Source: Alphaproteobacteria bacterium
GTDB taxonomy: Bacteria > Pseudomonadota > Alphaproteobacteria > JAPULJ01
Direction of reading: 5' to 3'
NCBI GenBank assembly: GCA_027295145.1
Contig: JAPULJ010000348.1
Location: forward strand, 1 to 39,696
Length of the DNA stretch: 39,696 bases
Shown here: piece by piece, positions 1-9,838 of the stretch
Layout of the letters: every line of letters starts with the position of its first letter
How positions within the stretch are numbered: position 1 is the first letter of the stretch
Notes under the pieces: model-generated
Databases searched by the model: none
What the model was told of the DNA's origin: nothing
What the model saw: the letters and a program-made list of their open reading frames with translations, nothing else
Program-made: the position numbers and the translations under genes

Positions 1-47
1 ACCTCCCCTATTCCCAATTTCCTGGCGATATTCACGTTCCCACGTTC

Positions 48-290
48 CTATTCGTGTTTTCCCGCCTCTTTTCGTTTCTCATCACGAATCCTGAACCAAG
101 CCGATATCGTGAAACATGAAATGGAAATTGCGAGCGCCAACGCAGCGATCAATTTATCAAATAAATCGAACGCGTCCTTGGAAGGCTTCGGTAGGGACTC
201 TGGGTTGGGGATTGGTAAATCGACCGACAACAAAACGAGCGCCAATATCAGAAATACCCAGCCCGAGATGCGTAGTATTTTTCTAGCCAT
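48..290 (-). CDS. small membrane protein, hypothetical (two predicted hydrophobic segments)
   Basis: 80-aa ORF with hydrophobic stretches (WVFLILALVLLSVDL; LIAALALAISISCFTISAWF); no family recognised. Confidence 0.45.
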   Translation of the reverse strand: MARKILRISGWVFLILALVLLSVDLPIPNPESLPKPSKDAFDLFDKLIAALALAISISCFTISAWFRIRDEKRKEAGKHE

Positions 291-401
291 AACAGATGAA
301 TACCTAATGCGTTTCGAGTTTGTCCAGATCGCCGATCAGCTGACAGCTGACGCGTGTGGCGCCATTCTTGATTTAGTGTGGCTGTCATACATCACAGGCA
401 C

Positions 402-1310
402 TCACAGCGCCCCAACATCCGTCACCAACCGTCCCGCACGCACCCACCAGTCGGGATGCGCGGAGGCGATCTCAGCGGCGGCGTGGTCGGCCTCGGTGTC
501 GCTTTCGAAAAGCGCGAAGCAGGTCGGGCCGCTGCCCGACATGCGCGTCAAAAGCGCTCCTGGCGCGGCGTCGAGCACGTCGAGGATAGTGCCGATCTCG
601 GGCAGGCAGCGCCGGGCGGGGTCGGCGAGATCGTTGTGGCGGGTGGCCAGCAATTCGGCCAGCTCGCATGCGTCGGCCGGTGGGCGCTCGAAACGGTCCG
701 CCGCACTAAAGCGTCCATCGAACGCATCGAACACCGCCTTCGTCGCCAACGGGCGCGTGGGATTGGCCAGGACAAGCGCCGCCGGCGGCAGGCGCGGCGC
801 GGGGTCGAGGCGCTCGCCTGCCCCGCTCATGTAAGAAGCGCGCCCGGCGAGGCAGACCGGCACGTCGGCGCCCAGTTCCATCGCCAAGCCGACCAGGTCC
901 GGCGCACCCAGATCGATCTTCCACAGCATTGCAAGCGCCCGCAATGCCGCCGCTGCATCGGCCGAACCGCCGCCGATGCCGCCAGCTACCGGCAGACGCT
1001 TGATCAGTCCGATCGCCGCGCCGTCCGAGACGTTTGCCGCTGCCGCCAACGCCCGCGCCGCCTTGAGAACAAGGTTATCGGGCTCGTCCGCCAGCGCAGG
1101 CGCGAATGGCCCCTCGACGTTCAGGCCTATTTCGGCCGCCGGGCGCACCGATATCGTATCTTGAAGATCGGCGAAGGCGACGAGGCTGTCGAGCTCGTGG
1201 TAGCCGTCGGTGCGCTTGCCGGTGATGTGAAGGGTGAGATTGAGCTTGGCCGGCGCGGGCTGAACGATCGCGGCGCCCTCAGCCGGACCGCCGAACGCGC
1301 CCTCACTCAA
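402..1310 (-). CDS. ispE: 4-diphosphocytidyl-2-C-methyl-D-erythritol kinase
   Basis: GHMP-kinase motifs: PAPAKLNLTLHITGKRTDGYHELDSLVAFADLQD, LPVAGGIGGGSADAAAALRAL, ARMSGSGPTCFALF-like end. Confidence 0.95.
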   Translation of the reverse strand: MSEGAFGGPAEGAAIVQPAPAKLNLTLHITGKRTDGYHELDSLVAFADLQDTISVRPAAEIGLNVEGPFAPALADEPDNLVLKAARALAAAANVSDGAAIGLIKRLPVAGGIGGGSADAAAALRALAMLWKIDLGAPDLVGLAMELGADVPVCLAGRASYMSGAGERLDPAPRLPPAALVLANPTRPLATKAVFDAFDGRFSAADRFERPPADACELAELLATRHNDLADPARRCLPEIGTILDVLDAAPGALLTRMSGSGPTCFALFESDTEADHAAAEIASAHPDWWVRAGRLVTDVGAL

Positions 1311-1326
1311 AGCCTGCGGCCTGGGC

Positions 1327-3102
1327 TCAAAGTTTGCGGCCCAGCTTCTTGGCTTTTCCGAGGCCGTGCTCGATCTTTTTATTGATAATCGTGACCTGGT
1401 CCTTCTCCGGGCCGAACGACAGCGCCCGGCGCCACTGCACCCGCGCCTCGACCTTGCGTCCGACGCGCCAGTAGGCGTCGCCCAGATGGTCGTTGATAGT
1501 CGGATCGTGGGGCCGTAGTTCGACCGCGCGTTCGAGGTGGCGGACCGCTTGCCTGTACTTACCCATGCGGTAGAGCACCCAGCCCAAACTGTCGGTGATG
1601 TAGCCGTCGTTGCGGCGCAGCGAGACGGCCTTCTCGATCATCTTGCGCGCGCGGGCAAGCTGGACCCCGCGCTCGACCCATGAATAGCCGAGATAGTTGA
1701 GAACGAAGGGTTGGTTCGGCTGGAATTCCAGCGCCTTGAGGAAATCCCTCTCCGCCCGCACCCATTTCTTCGATCGCTCGAGGGCGATGCCGCGGGCGTA
1801 GAGAATGCTCCAATGCCGCTTGTCCAGCTTGGGAATGCGCGCGATCACCTGGTCATAGGCGGCGGTGGCCTCCGCAAACCGGTCGTGGCCGCGCAGGATG
1901 TCGCCCAGTGCCCTTGGCGCGTCCCAGCGCTTGGGGCGCTCCTTTGCCATGCGTTTGAGCAGTCCGATCGCCTCGTCGGTGCGTTTAAGGTCGTCGAAAA
2001 TCCGGGCCGAAGCCAAACGCGAGGTCCAGGCCATCGGTGAGCTGGACGGCACCATGCGATAGAGCACCAAGGCCGCCTCGCGCTGCTCCCGGCCTTCGAG
2101 GATATTGGCAATGAGGATCTGGGCCGGCGCGAAGCGCGGTCGCATAAACAGCGCAAGACGCGCCAGCATCAGAGACCGCCGCACGCCGCGCCCGCGCGTC
2201 ATCAGGCTTGCCGCATCGAACAGCGCTTCGGCCATGGCTTCAGTGGGATTGCGCACGAAGGCCGGTGGCCGCCGCTTGCGAAGCGCCCGCTGCAGCGAGA
2301 AATCAATCGCCTGATATTGTGGGTTACGTTTGAGGAATTTGCGGTAGAGCGCGATCGCCTTGGCCCGCTGGTTCGAGCGCTCGTAAAAAACGCCGACCGC
2401 GTAAATCATACGCAGACCAGGCCGCTTCCCTTTCCGCAAGGCCACTTCATAACGCGCGCCGGCTTGCTTGATACGCCCGCTCATCTGGAGCATGAGCCCT
2501 GTGTGCAAGATATGGAAGTTGCTGAAACCGCGCATATCGGCGAATTCGTCGATCTGTTCCAGCCCCCGCTCCCGGCGGCCGCTGGCGAACGTAATCCAAC
2601 CCCGAAGCAAAGGCAGAAGGACGCGATTGATGCCCCGCTTCGGCAGCTTAGTGAGGCGGCGTTCGGCTTCGGGGTAGCGGCCGGTGGTAGCGGCCTTTAG
2701 GGCGAGGACGAAATTGGCTAGGCGCGAATCGGGCTGCAGTTTGACCAGCCGGCGGGCCAGCGCAACGGCCTCGGAATTGCGCCCGTCGGCGACCATCAAA
2801 TAAAGCGTGCGCCCAAGCAGCGGCTTGTTCTCGGGATCGACCGCCAGGACCCGCGCGTAGAATGTGGCGGCATCGGTTATGGCGAAACTGCCAACCGCGT
2901 GCTTGCCCGCAAGATAAGCGCCGTAGGTAGAATGGCTGTTCGGGGTCGTCTTGGCCGCAGCGAGCGCTGGCGGGCCGGCGAGGGAAACGAGGGCTGCCAG
3001 AAGAATGCCGGCGCGCCGGCAGGCGCGTGCCCAAACTCGGTAATTCTTGTTTCTCATTCCTACCATCATGCTTGGACTTATGCCGTCGCGAGGATTGTGC
3101 AA
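1327..3102 (-). CDS. tetratricopeptide repeat protein with N-terminal signal-like segment
   Basis: repeated TPR signatures (FVLNYLGYSWVERG, YITDSLGWVLYRMGKYRQAVRHLERAVELRPHDPTINDHLGDAYWRVG); start codon uncertain. Confidence 0.9.
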   Translation of the reverse strand: MHNPRDGISPSMMVGMRNKNYRVWARACRRAGILLAALVSLAGPPALAAAKTTPNSHSTYGAYLAGKHAVGSFAITDAATFYARVLAVDPENKPLLGRTLYLMVADGRNSEAVALARRLVKLQPDSRLANFVLALKAATTGRYPEAERRLTKLPKRGINRVLLPLLRGWITFASGRRERGLEQIDEFADMRGFSNFHILHTGLMLQMSGRIKQAGARYEVALRKGKRPGLRMIYAVGVFYERSNQRAKAIALYRKFLKRNPQYQAIDFSLQRALRKRRPPAFVRNPTEAMAEALFDAASLMTRGRGVRRSLMLARLALFMRPRFAPAQILIANILEGREQREAALVLYRMVPSSSPMAWTSRLASARIFDDLKRTDEAIGLLKRMAKERPKRWDAPRALGDILRGHDRFAEATAAYDQVIARIPKLDKRHWSILYARGIALERSKKWVRAERDFLKALEFQPNQPFVLNYLGYSWVERGVQLARARKMIEKAVSLRRNDGYITDSLGWVLYRMGKYRQAVRHLERAVELRPHDPTINDHLGDAYWRVGRKVEARVQWRRALSFGPEKDQVTIINKKIEHGLGKAKKLGRKL

Positions 3103-3149
3103 TCTAATGTTTTTAGAGCGTCCCTACATATCAGAGCGAACAGGGTCGT

Positions 3150-4805
3150 TCACATATTTGGATAGTTTGGACCGCCGCCGCCTTCGGGCGCTACCCAGGT
3201 AATGTTGCGCGATGGGTCCTTGATATCGCAGGTCTTACAGTGGACGCAGTTCTGGGCATTGATCTGTAGGCGCGGGTTGGCGCCGTCCGCGTCGCTCAGG
3301 ATCTCGTAAACCCCGGCCGGGCAGTATAGCTGCTCGGGCGCGCTGTAGAGGGGCAGGTTTGCATCGACCGGTATTGCAGGGTCGGCCAGCTTCAGATGCA
3401 CCGGCTGGTTCTCCTCGTGGTTGGTGTTCGAGAGGAAAACCGAGGAAAGTTTGTCGAAGCTGATCTTGCCGTCGGGTTTGGGATAGTCGATCTTCTTGCT
3501 TTCGGCGGCCGGTTTCAGGCTTTCCCAATCGGCGTGGGGGTGTTTTAGCGTCCACGGTGCGCGGCCGCGGAACAGGATCTGGTCGATCCCAGCATAGAGC
3601 GTCCCCAACATCAGCCCCCATTTGAAAGCCGGCCGAACGTTACGCGCGGTGTTTAGCTCCTTATGAACCCAGGAGGATTTGAAGCTCTCGGCATAGGCGC
3701 TCAACTCGGCCGGCGGCGCCTCGCCGGAGAGCGCTGCGTGCGCCGCCTCGGCGGCCAGCATGCCGGACTTCATCGCCGTATGGGTGCCCTTGATCTTGGG
3801 CATGTTGAGCGTGCCGGCTTCGCAGCCGATCAGCGCGCCGCCGGGGAAGGTAAGCTTGGGCAGGCATTGCAGACCGCCCTCGATGAGCGCGCGCGCGCCA
3901 TAGGAGATCCGCCGGCCACCTTCGAACAGGGAGCGTATCTTGGGGTGCAGCTTGAAGCGTTGGAATTCGTCGTAAGGGCTCATATAGGGGTTCTGGTAGT
4001 CGAGCCCGATGACGAAACCGACCGACACCTGGGTGTCCTCGACATGATAGATGAACGAGCCGCCATAGGTTTTGCTATCGAGGGGCCAGCCGGCGGTGTG
4101 GACGACCAGTCCTTCGTGATGCTTTTCCGGCTCGACTTCCCACAGCTCCTTGATGCCGATGCCGTAGGTCTGCTCCTGCACCCCATCGTCGAGATTAAAG
4201 CGTTCCATCAATTGCTTGCCCAGCTGTCCCCGGCAGCCTTCGGCAAAAAATGTATAGCGGGCGCGCAATTCGATGCCCTGTTGGTAGTTGGCTGTATGCT
4301 CGCCGTCGCTACCGACCCCCATATCGCCGGTGGCAACGCCGGTGACTTCGCCATCCTCGCCGTAGAGGATTTCCGACGCGGCAAAGCCGGGATAGATCTC
4401 GACCCCCAGCGCCTCGGCCTGCTCGGCCAACCAGCGGCACAGATTACCAAGCGAGATGATGTAGTTGCCGTGGTTTTTCATCGCCGGCGGCAAAAAGAAC
4501 GTCGGCCAGGAAACCCCGCCTTTGGCGGTCAGGAAGAGGAATTTTTCGGCCTTCACCGCTGTCTTGACCGGCGCACCCTTTTCCGCCCAGTCGGGGATCA
4601 GCTCGTCGAGGGCCCTGGTTTCGAGCACCGCGCCCGACAGGATATGGGCGCCGACCTCCGAGCCCTTCTCGACGATGCAGACATTGGTCTCGCGGCTTGC
4701 CTCGGCGGCCAGTTGCTTCAGCCGTATCGCCGCGCCGAGGCCCGCCGGCCCGGCGCCCACGATCACGACATCGTACTCCATCGATTCGCGTTCCATCGAT
4801 GCCAA
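3150..4805 (-). CDS. electron transfer flavoprotein-ubiquinone oxidoreductase
   Basis: FAD motif [18 protein letters not shown] and C-terminal Fe-S ligand region CPAGVYEIL...[37 protein letters not shown]; true start may be 4781. Confidence 0.96.
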   Translation of the reverse strand: MASMERESMEYDVVIVGAGPAGLGAAIRLKQLAAEASRETNVCIVEKGSEVGAHILSGAVLETRALDELIPDWAEKGAPVKTAVKAEKFLFLTAKGGVSWPTFFLPPAMKNHGNYIISLGNLCRWLAEQAEALGVEIYPGFAASEILYGEDGEVTGVATGDMGVGSDGEHTANYQQGIELRARYTFFAEGCRGQLGKQLMERFNLDDGVQEQTYGIGIKELWEVEPEKHHEGLVVHTAGWPLDSKTYGGSFIYHVEDTQVSVGFVIGLDYQNPYMSPYDEFQRFKLHPKIRSLFEGGRRISYGARALIEGGLQCLPKLTFPGGALIGCEAGTLNMPKIKGTHTAMKSGMLAAEAAHAALSGEAPPAELSAYAESFKSSWVHKELNTARNVRPAFKWGLMLGTLYAGIDQILFRGRAPWTLKHPHADWESLKPAAESKKIDYPKPDGKISFDKLSSVFLSNTNHEENQPVHLKLADPAIPVDANLPLYSAPEQLYCPAGVYEILSDADGANPRLQINAQNCVHCKTCDIKDPSRNITWVAPEGGGGPNYPNM

Positions 4806-4875
4806 TACCTATTTCCAGCGCTGGCGCGCTTATAGCACAGTCTGTCGGTGCGCGAGCCCCGATGGTAAAGTGCAA

Positions 4876-5706
4876 ATGATGTCAAAGCGAGCCGATCCTA
4901 CCCAAGGCGAAATGGTCGCCGCCCTGCGCTGGCAAGTCGAGGCGGGCGCCGACGAGGCGGTCGGTGAATTGCCCATCGACCGCTACGCTGCCGCGCGCGC
5001 GGCAAAGCCCGCACCGACGCCCGCGCCTACAACCTCACCAAAAAAATCTCCACCCCGCCCCGCCCCGGCGCCGCTGGTCTCGGCCGAAGCGCAGCGCGCC
5101 AACGCCCGTGCGCTGGCCGCTGGTGCCGGCTCGCTGGACGCGTTGCGCCAGGCGGTCGAGGATTTCGACGGCTGCGCGCTCAAGCTGACGGCGACCAACA
5201 CTGTCTTCGCCGACGGCGATCCGTCGAGCGACACGATGTTCATCGGCGAGGCGCCGGGGGCCGAAGAGGACCGCCAGGGCCTGCCCTTCGTCGGCGTCTC
5301 GGGCCAACTCCTCGACCGCATGATCGCCTGCATCGGACTTGAACGCGGCGGCCAGGGCCGCGCCGGCGCCTATATCTCGAACATGCTGTTCTGGCGGCCA
5401 CCCGGCAACAGAAACCCCTCGGCCGACGAGATCGCCACCTGCCTGCCATTCGTCGCCCGCCATATCGAACTCGCCGCTCCCAAGCTCCTGGTCTTCGTTG
5501 GCGGCACCGCTGCCAAGACCATGCTGCAGACCACCACCGGCATCATGCGCCTGCGCGGTCGCTGGTTCGAATACGAGACCCCCGACGGCGCCACGATCCC
5601 GGCCACGCCAATCTTCCACCCAGCCTACCTCTTGCGCTCGCCAGCCCAGAAACGCGAAGCCTGGCGCGACCTGCTGGCGATCAAGGCAAAGCTCGACGGG
5701 GCTTAA
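4876..5706 (+). CDS. uracil-DNA glycosylase, family 4-like
   Basis: [77 protein letters not shown]; the longer ORF from 4465 is antisense to ETF-QO, so the ATG at 4876 is preferred. Confidence 0.93.
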   Translation: MMSKRADPTQGEMVAALRWQVEAGADEAVGELPIDRYAAARAAKPAPTPAPTTSPKKSPPRPAPAPLVSAEAQRANARALAAGAGSLDALRQAVEDFDGCALKLTATNTVFADGDPSSDTMFIGEAPGAEEDRQGLPFVGVSGQLLDRMIACIGLERGGQGRAGAYISNMLFWRPPGNRNPSADEIATCLPFVARHIELAAPKLLVFVGGTAAKTMLQTTTGIMRLRGRWFEYETPDGATIPATPIFHPAYLLRSPAQKREAWRDLLAIKAKLDGA

Positions 5707-5775
5707 ACGGTGTGCCGATAACTCTTACGGCAGCGTCTTCGGACTTACGGTTACGGCGGCCATTGTCTAGGTCCT
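5655..5775 (+). repeat. direct repeat A, copy 1 (UDG 3' end plus downstream noncoding)
   Basis: hand alignment to 9594-9712: about 87% identity, two 1-nt gaps, including a 30-nt identical block tgctggcgatcaaggcaaagctcgacgggg and a shared gacttacggttacggcggc. Confidence 0.92.
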
Positions 5776-6021
5776 ATTTTGACCAAGGCTGTGTAAATAA
5801 TCGGTCCGGATGAGCGTTTGTGTAACAGTAGAATCTGATTTTGCGGATGCGTGGATCATTCTTGCCTGCGACGACAGCTAGTCGAAATCATTGTTGCGCG
5901 CTCGGACTTCGCAAATCGTTTTCGCACCGCCTGGACCCAATGCCGAAATTTGGCCTCGATGGACAGGATCGCCCACTAAACGTAGACTTTGGCCGGACCG
6001 CGACGGAGTGGAGGCCGCTAG

Positions 6022-9000
6022 ATGGCCGAGGACATCTCGCAATGGCTTGACAGCATTGGCCTCGGCCAGTACGCGCGGGCGTTCGCTGACAACGGTATCG
6101 ACATAGAAGCACTGCCATATCTTCGGGACGAGGACTTTGAACAGCTTGGGGTTCTGTTGGGCCATATGCGCAGACTCCAAGCCGCCATAAGAACCCTACC
6201 CGCCAACGATTCTCCCACCCGATCAATCCAACCTCCGAGCCCGGAACCTGAAGCCCATCCCGCTGAGGCTGAGCGGCGCCAACTGACCGTGATGTTCTGC
6301 GATCTGGTTGGTTCGACAGCGCTGTCTCAAAAACTCGACCCGGAGGATTTACGCGATGTCATGCGGAGCTATCAAGACGCCGTAGTGGATGCTGTTTCGC
6401 GATTTGGAGGACATGTCGCAAAATATCTAGGTGATGGTGTCCTCGCCTATTTTGGTTGGCCACAGGCTTATGAGGATCAGTCTGATCGTGCGGTTCGCGC
6501 GGGTCTTGACGCGGTCTCGGCGGTGGCAAGGCTGACGCTCGACAATGGCCAACCACTGGCGGCGCGCGTCGGTATCGCCACCGGCCAGGTGGTGGTTGGA
6601 GACTTGGTAGGAAAGACCGGCCGTGAAACCGAGGCGGTGACCGGGCAGACCCCGAACCTCGCCGCGCGCCTGCAGAGCCTGGCCGAACAGAACCAAGTGG
6701 TAATAGGCGCCGACACCCGCCGGCTGATCGGGACCGCATTCGAACTGGAGGATTTCGGCAAGCATGACCTCAAGGGATTTTCCCAGCCCGTGTCGGTGTG
6801 GCGTGTCGTCGGCGAAGATGTAGGGGAGAGCCGATTTGAGGTGATGCGGGGCACCACACTTGCACCTCTAATCGGCCGCGAGCATGAGCTGGGTCTGCTG
6901 TTGGAACGATGGGAATTGGCGATGGGGGGCGAGGGCCAAGTTGTGGAACTATCCGGCGAGGCGGGTATAGGCAAGTCTCGCATCGTTCGGACCTTGCTGG
7001 AGGCGATTGCCGAGAAGCCCCACTTCCGTTTGCGATATCAATGCTCACCACATCACACAAACAGCGCCTACTATCCGATCATTAGCCGAATCGAACGGGC
7101 CGCCAGTTTTGCCAGTGCCGACGATGCCGATGCCCGGCTGGACAAGCTGGAAAAGCTGCTGCGCATGTCGGGACAGGATATAAGAGCGGCCGCACCGTGG
7201 TTTGCGGCCTTGCTGTCGCTGCCGGGCGAGAAGCGTTACGGCAAGCTGGACCTAACACCCCAGCAGCTCCGTGAGCACACCTCAAAGGCGCTGATGGATC
7301 AGGTTTTGGGGCTGGCGCGACTACGGCCGGTGCTCTTCGTGCTGGAAGACGTTCATTGGATAGATCCGACAACTTGGGAATTTCTGGAACAGTTGGCTCC
7401 TGGCATCGCCGATGCTGCGGTATTGATATTGATCACCCACCGCCAGGAGGAAGCGCGGCCCTTGGCGGCGCTTTCGCATCTAACTTCGGTAACCTTGAAC
7501 CGGCTGAGCCGGGTCCAGGGCAAGAAGATCATCCTGACGGCCGGCGGCGCAGCCTTCCCAGACGAAGTAATGGACCAAATCGTGGCGCGTGCCGACGGTG
7601 TGCCTTTGTATGTGGAGGAGCTCACGCGCTCGGTCGTGGATGCTGGAGGCGAGGCCAGCGCGGCGGACATTCCCGAAACACTTCAAGCCTCTTTGACGGC
7701 GCGTCTGGACCACTTGGGCGAAGCCAAGGAGATCGTGCAGATCGGCGCCGTCATCGGGCGAGACTTCGGACACGGTTTGCTGGCTGCTGTGGCCGACCGA
7801 ACCGAGATTGAACTGGCCACTGCTCTCGACCGGATAGTCCGCTCCGAATTGGTGTTTCGACGCGGTGTACCGCCAGATGCCACCTATACCTTCAAGCACG
7901 CGTTGGTCCAGGACGCCGCCTATCAATTGCTTCTCAAGCCGATGCGTCAGGACCTCCACCGGCAGGTGGCTGAGCAGTTGGAAAGCCGGTTCCTTGAAGT
8001 GACACAGACCCAGCCAGAGCTGTTGGCCCATCACTATATCGAGGCGGGGTTGGCCGAGAAGTCGGTGCCCTATTGGTTCAAGGCCGGCCAACAGGCGGTT
8101 GAGCGCTCCGCCAATCTGGAAGCAATCGTGCATCTGACCAGGGGGCGGGCGCTTCTGGTCGAGCTGCCGGCAAGCGCCGAGCGAGATCTGCAAGAGCTAG
8201 AATTTTGTCTGGCCTTGGGTCCGGCCTTCATGTCCACCAAGGGGCTCGCGGCGGCGGAAGCCGAGGAGATTTATGTGCATGCCCGCAAACTCAGCCAGTC
8301 CATCGACCAGGCAGCTCTATCGTTTCAGGCCGCCTGGGGTCTTTGGCTGGTCTTCCAACAGCGTGGCCAGATCGATCTGGCGCAAACGGCGACCGAAGAG
8401 GTTCTGTTGCTTGCCGAGCGGCAGAAGGAGAACGTGGATTACTCGCTACAGGCGCATCATGCCGCCTGGACGACGCAATTGTTCATCGGCAAATTTGCCA
8501 CAAGTCAGACCCACATCGTGGAAGGCGAGGCGCTTTACGACATCGAAAAGCACCGCAACCACGCCTTCATCTATGGCGGCCATGACCCCGGGGTCTGCGC
8601 CAAGACCACCGCCTCGGAGACGCTCTGTCTGTTGGGATACGCCGAGCAGGCGGTGAAAAAAGCGGTGGAAGGGGTGGCTTTGGCGGAACGGCTGTCCCAT
8701 CCCTTCAGCTTGGTCATGGCCCACTATTTCATGGGCCAGGTCCATCAGTATCGCCTGGAGCCCGCTATCGTTCGCACCCACGCCCAAGTAACCTTCACGA
8801 TGTGCGAATCGCACGGCTTTGAGAGCTACAAGGCACAAGCGGCAGTGCTTCTGGGTTGGGCGACCGCGGCCGGAGGCGAATGCGAGACCGGCATAGCGCA
8901 AATCCGCGAAGGCTTGGCTGCCTGGCAGTCGACCGGTACCGGCATGCGCCGCCCCTATTTTCTGGCGCTCCTCGCCGATGCCCTGCTGCTCGCCGACCAA

Positions 9001-9351
9001 ACCGAGGAAGGGCTGAATATTATCGCAGAAGCTGAGGCTCTAATCGAACGCACGGGCGAAACCCGTTGGCATGCTGAAACGGTGCGCTTGAAGGGTGCGC
9101 TAATGGACCGCACCGGTGCCGCGACAGAGGACATCGAGGCCACCTACCAACGCGCTTTGGAAATCGCGCGCGGACAGGAAGCACGGTGTTTGCAGCTAAG
9201 AGCAGCGACGAGTCTCGGCCAACTTTGGCACGGCCGAGGCAAGGGAAGCGAAACGCGCGAACTCCTTGGCCCTCTTTACGCCTGGTTCACCGAAGGCTTC
9301 GAGACCCCAGACGTAATACGCGCAAGGGCGCTCCTGGACGAATTGCCTTGA
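6022..9351 (+). CDS. SAM domain - class III adenylate/guanylate cyclase - AAA ATPase - TPR protein
   Basis: N-terminal SAM-like region (ISQWLDSIGLGQYARAFADNGIDIEALPYLRDEDFEQLGV), cyclase motifs (LTVMFCDLVGSTALSQKL, KYLGDGVLAYFGWPQAYEDQSDRAVRAGL), Walker A GEAGIGKSR, long helical C-terminus. Confidence 0.93.
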   Translation: MAEDISQWLDSIGLGQYARAFADNGIDIEALPYLRDEDFEQLGVLLGHMRRLQAAIRTLPANDSPTRSIQPPSPEPEAHPAEAERRQLTVMFCDLVGSTALSQKLDPEDLRDVMRSYQDAVVDAVSRFGGHVAKYLGDGVLAYFGWPQAYEDQSDRAVRAGLDAVSAVARLTLDNGQPLAARVGIATGQVVVGDLVGKTGRETEAVTGQTPNLAARLQSLAEQNQVVIGADTRRLIGTAFELEDFGKHDLKGFSQPVSVWRVVGEDVGESRFEVMRGTTLAPLIGREHELGLLLERWELAMGGEGQVVELSGEAGIGKSRIVRTLLEAIAEKPHFRLRYQCSPHHTNSAYYPIISRIERAASFASADDADARLDKLEKLLRMSGQDIRAAAPWFAALLSLPGEKRYGKLDLTPQQLREHTSKALMDQVLGLARLRPVLFVLEDVHWIDPTTWEFLEQLAPGIADAAVLILITHRQEEARPLAALSHLTSVTLNRLSRVQGKKIILTAGGAAFPDEVMDQIVARADGVPLYVEELTRSVVDAGGEASAADIPETLQASLTARLDHLGEAKEIVQIGAVIGRDFGHGLLAAVADRTEIELATALDRIVRSELVFRRGVPPDATYTFKHALVQDAAYQLLLKPMRQDLHRQVAEQLESRFLEVTQTQPELLAHHYIEAGLAEKSVPYWFKAGQQAVERSANLEAIVHLTRGRALLVELPASAERDLQELEFCLALGPAFMSTKGLAAAEAEEIYVHARKLSQSIDQAALSFQAAWGLWLVFQQRGQIDLAQTATEEVLLLAERQKENVDYSLQAHHAAWTTQLFIGKFATSQTHIVEGEALYDIEKHRNHAFIYGGHDPGVCAKTTASETLCLLGYAEQAVKKAVEGVALAERLSHPFSLVMAHYFMGQVHQYRLEPAIVRTHAQVTFTMCESHGFESYKAQAAVLLGWATAAGGECETGIAQIREGLAAWQSTGTGMRRPYFLALLADALLLADQTEEGLNIIAEAEALIERTGETRWHAETVRLKGALMDRTGAATEDIEATYQRALEIARGQEARCLQLRAATSLGQLWHGRGKGSETRELLGPLYAWFTEGFETPDVIRARALLDELP

Positions 9352-9398
9352 GTCTGTTTATCGCTGAGGCTGTTCTCTCGGTTATCTATGCATGCGCA

Positions 9399-9481
9399 CT
9401 CTCGGTCAGTAGTCTGCATATGGATCAAGTTAATTTGGTGAGTAACCAAAAATTCATGGGCTCAATCAATAGATTGATAGG
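9399..9481 (+). repeat. direct repeat B, copy 1 (B'), noncoding, downstream of cyclase
   Basis: gapless hand alignment to 11507-11589, about 75% identity over 83 bp (ctctcggtca...tggatcaag...ttcatgggct...tagattga.agg); weaker similarity continues to about 9540. Confidence 0.85.
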
Positions 9482-9593
9482 ATAAATTGCAGAGCGGCGT
9501 TGCCAACACGCTTTAGGCGCGCCCGCATTGCAGTCAAGCAAAGTCTCGCTGCTGGCGTGCAGCTAACAAATGTTGATCTTCAGCCTGGCGATC

Positions 9594-9712
9594 CGAAGCT
9601 TGGCAAGACATGCTGGCGATCAAGGCAAAGCTCGACGGGGATTGAGGGGCTGGCCGATCACTCTTACGGCAGCGTCAGCGGACTTACGGTTACGGCGGCA
9701 TTGTCTGGTCCT
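9594..9712 (+). pseudogene. direct repeat A, copy 2 (A'): 3' remnant of a second UDG gene plus downstream noncoding
   Basis: one frame reads [17 protein letters not shown]-stop, matching [20 protein letters not shown]-stop; no upstream UDG coding sequence. Confidence 0.88.
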
Positions 9713-9771
9713 GTAATGACTCTAAACGGACCATGCGCAACGGCTCCATGACAGAAAATGCGCGATAGTTG

Positions 9772-9822
9772 TTGACGGAAAATCAAATCTCGCTTATGTA
9801 TCCTGACCGGTATATATACATA
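9772..9822 (+). promoter_or_regulatory. putative sigma70 promoter with overlapping palindromic operator
   Basis: TTGACG (9772-9777), 17 nt, TATGTA (9795-9800); inverted repeat TATGTAT-N14-ATACATA (9795-9801/9816-9822) overlapping the -10, just upstream of the Ldi-like ORF. Confidence 0.6.
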
Positions 9823-9838
9823 ATTGAGGCAGCTTTGG

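Noticed and set aside
378-1385. 335-aa ORF on + strand opposite ispE
   Set aside because: Arg/Gln-rich antisense ORF; ispE is unambiguous
3663-4835. 390-aa ORF on + strand opposite ETF-QO
   Set aside because: Antisense to a strongly recognised gene, no family features; expected in GC-rich DNA
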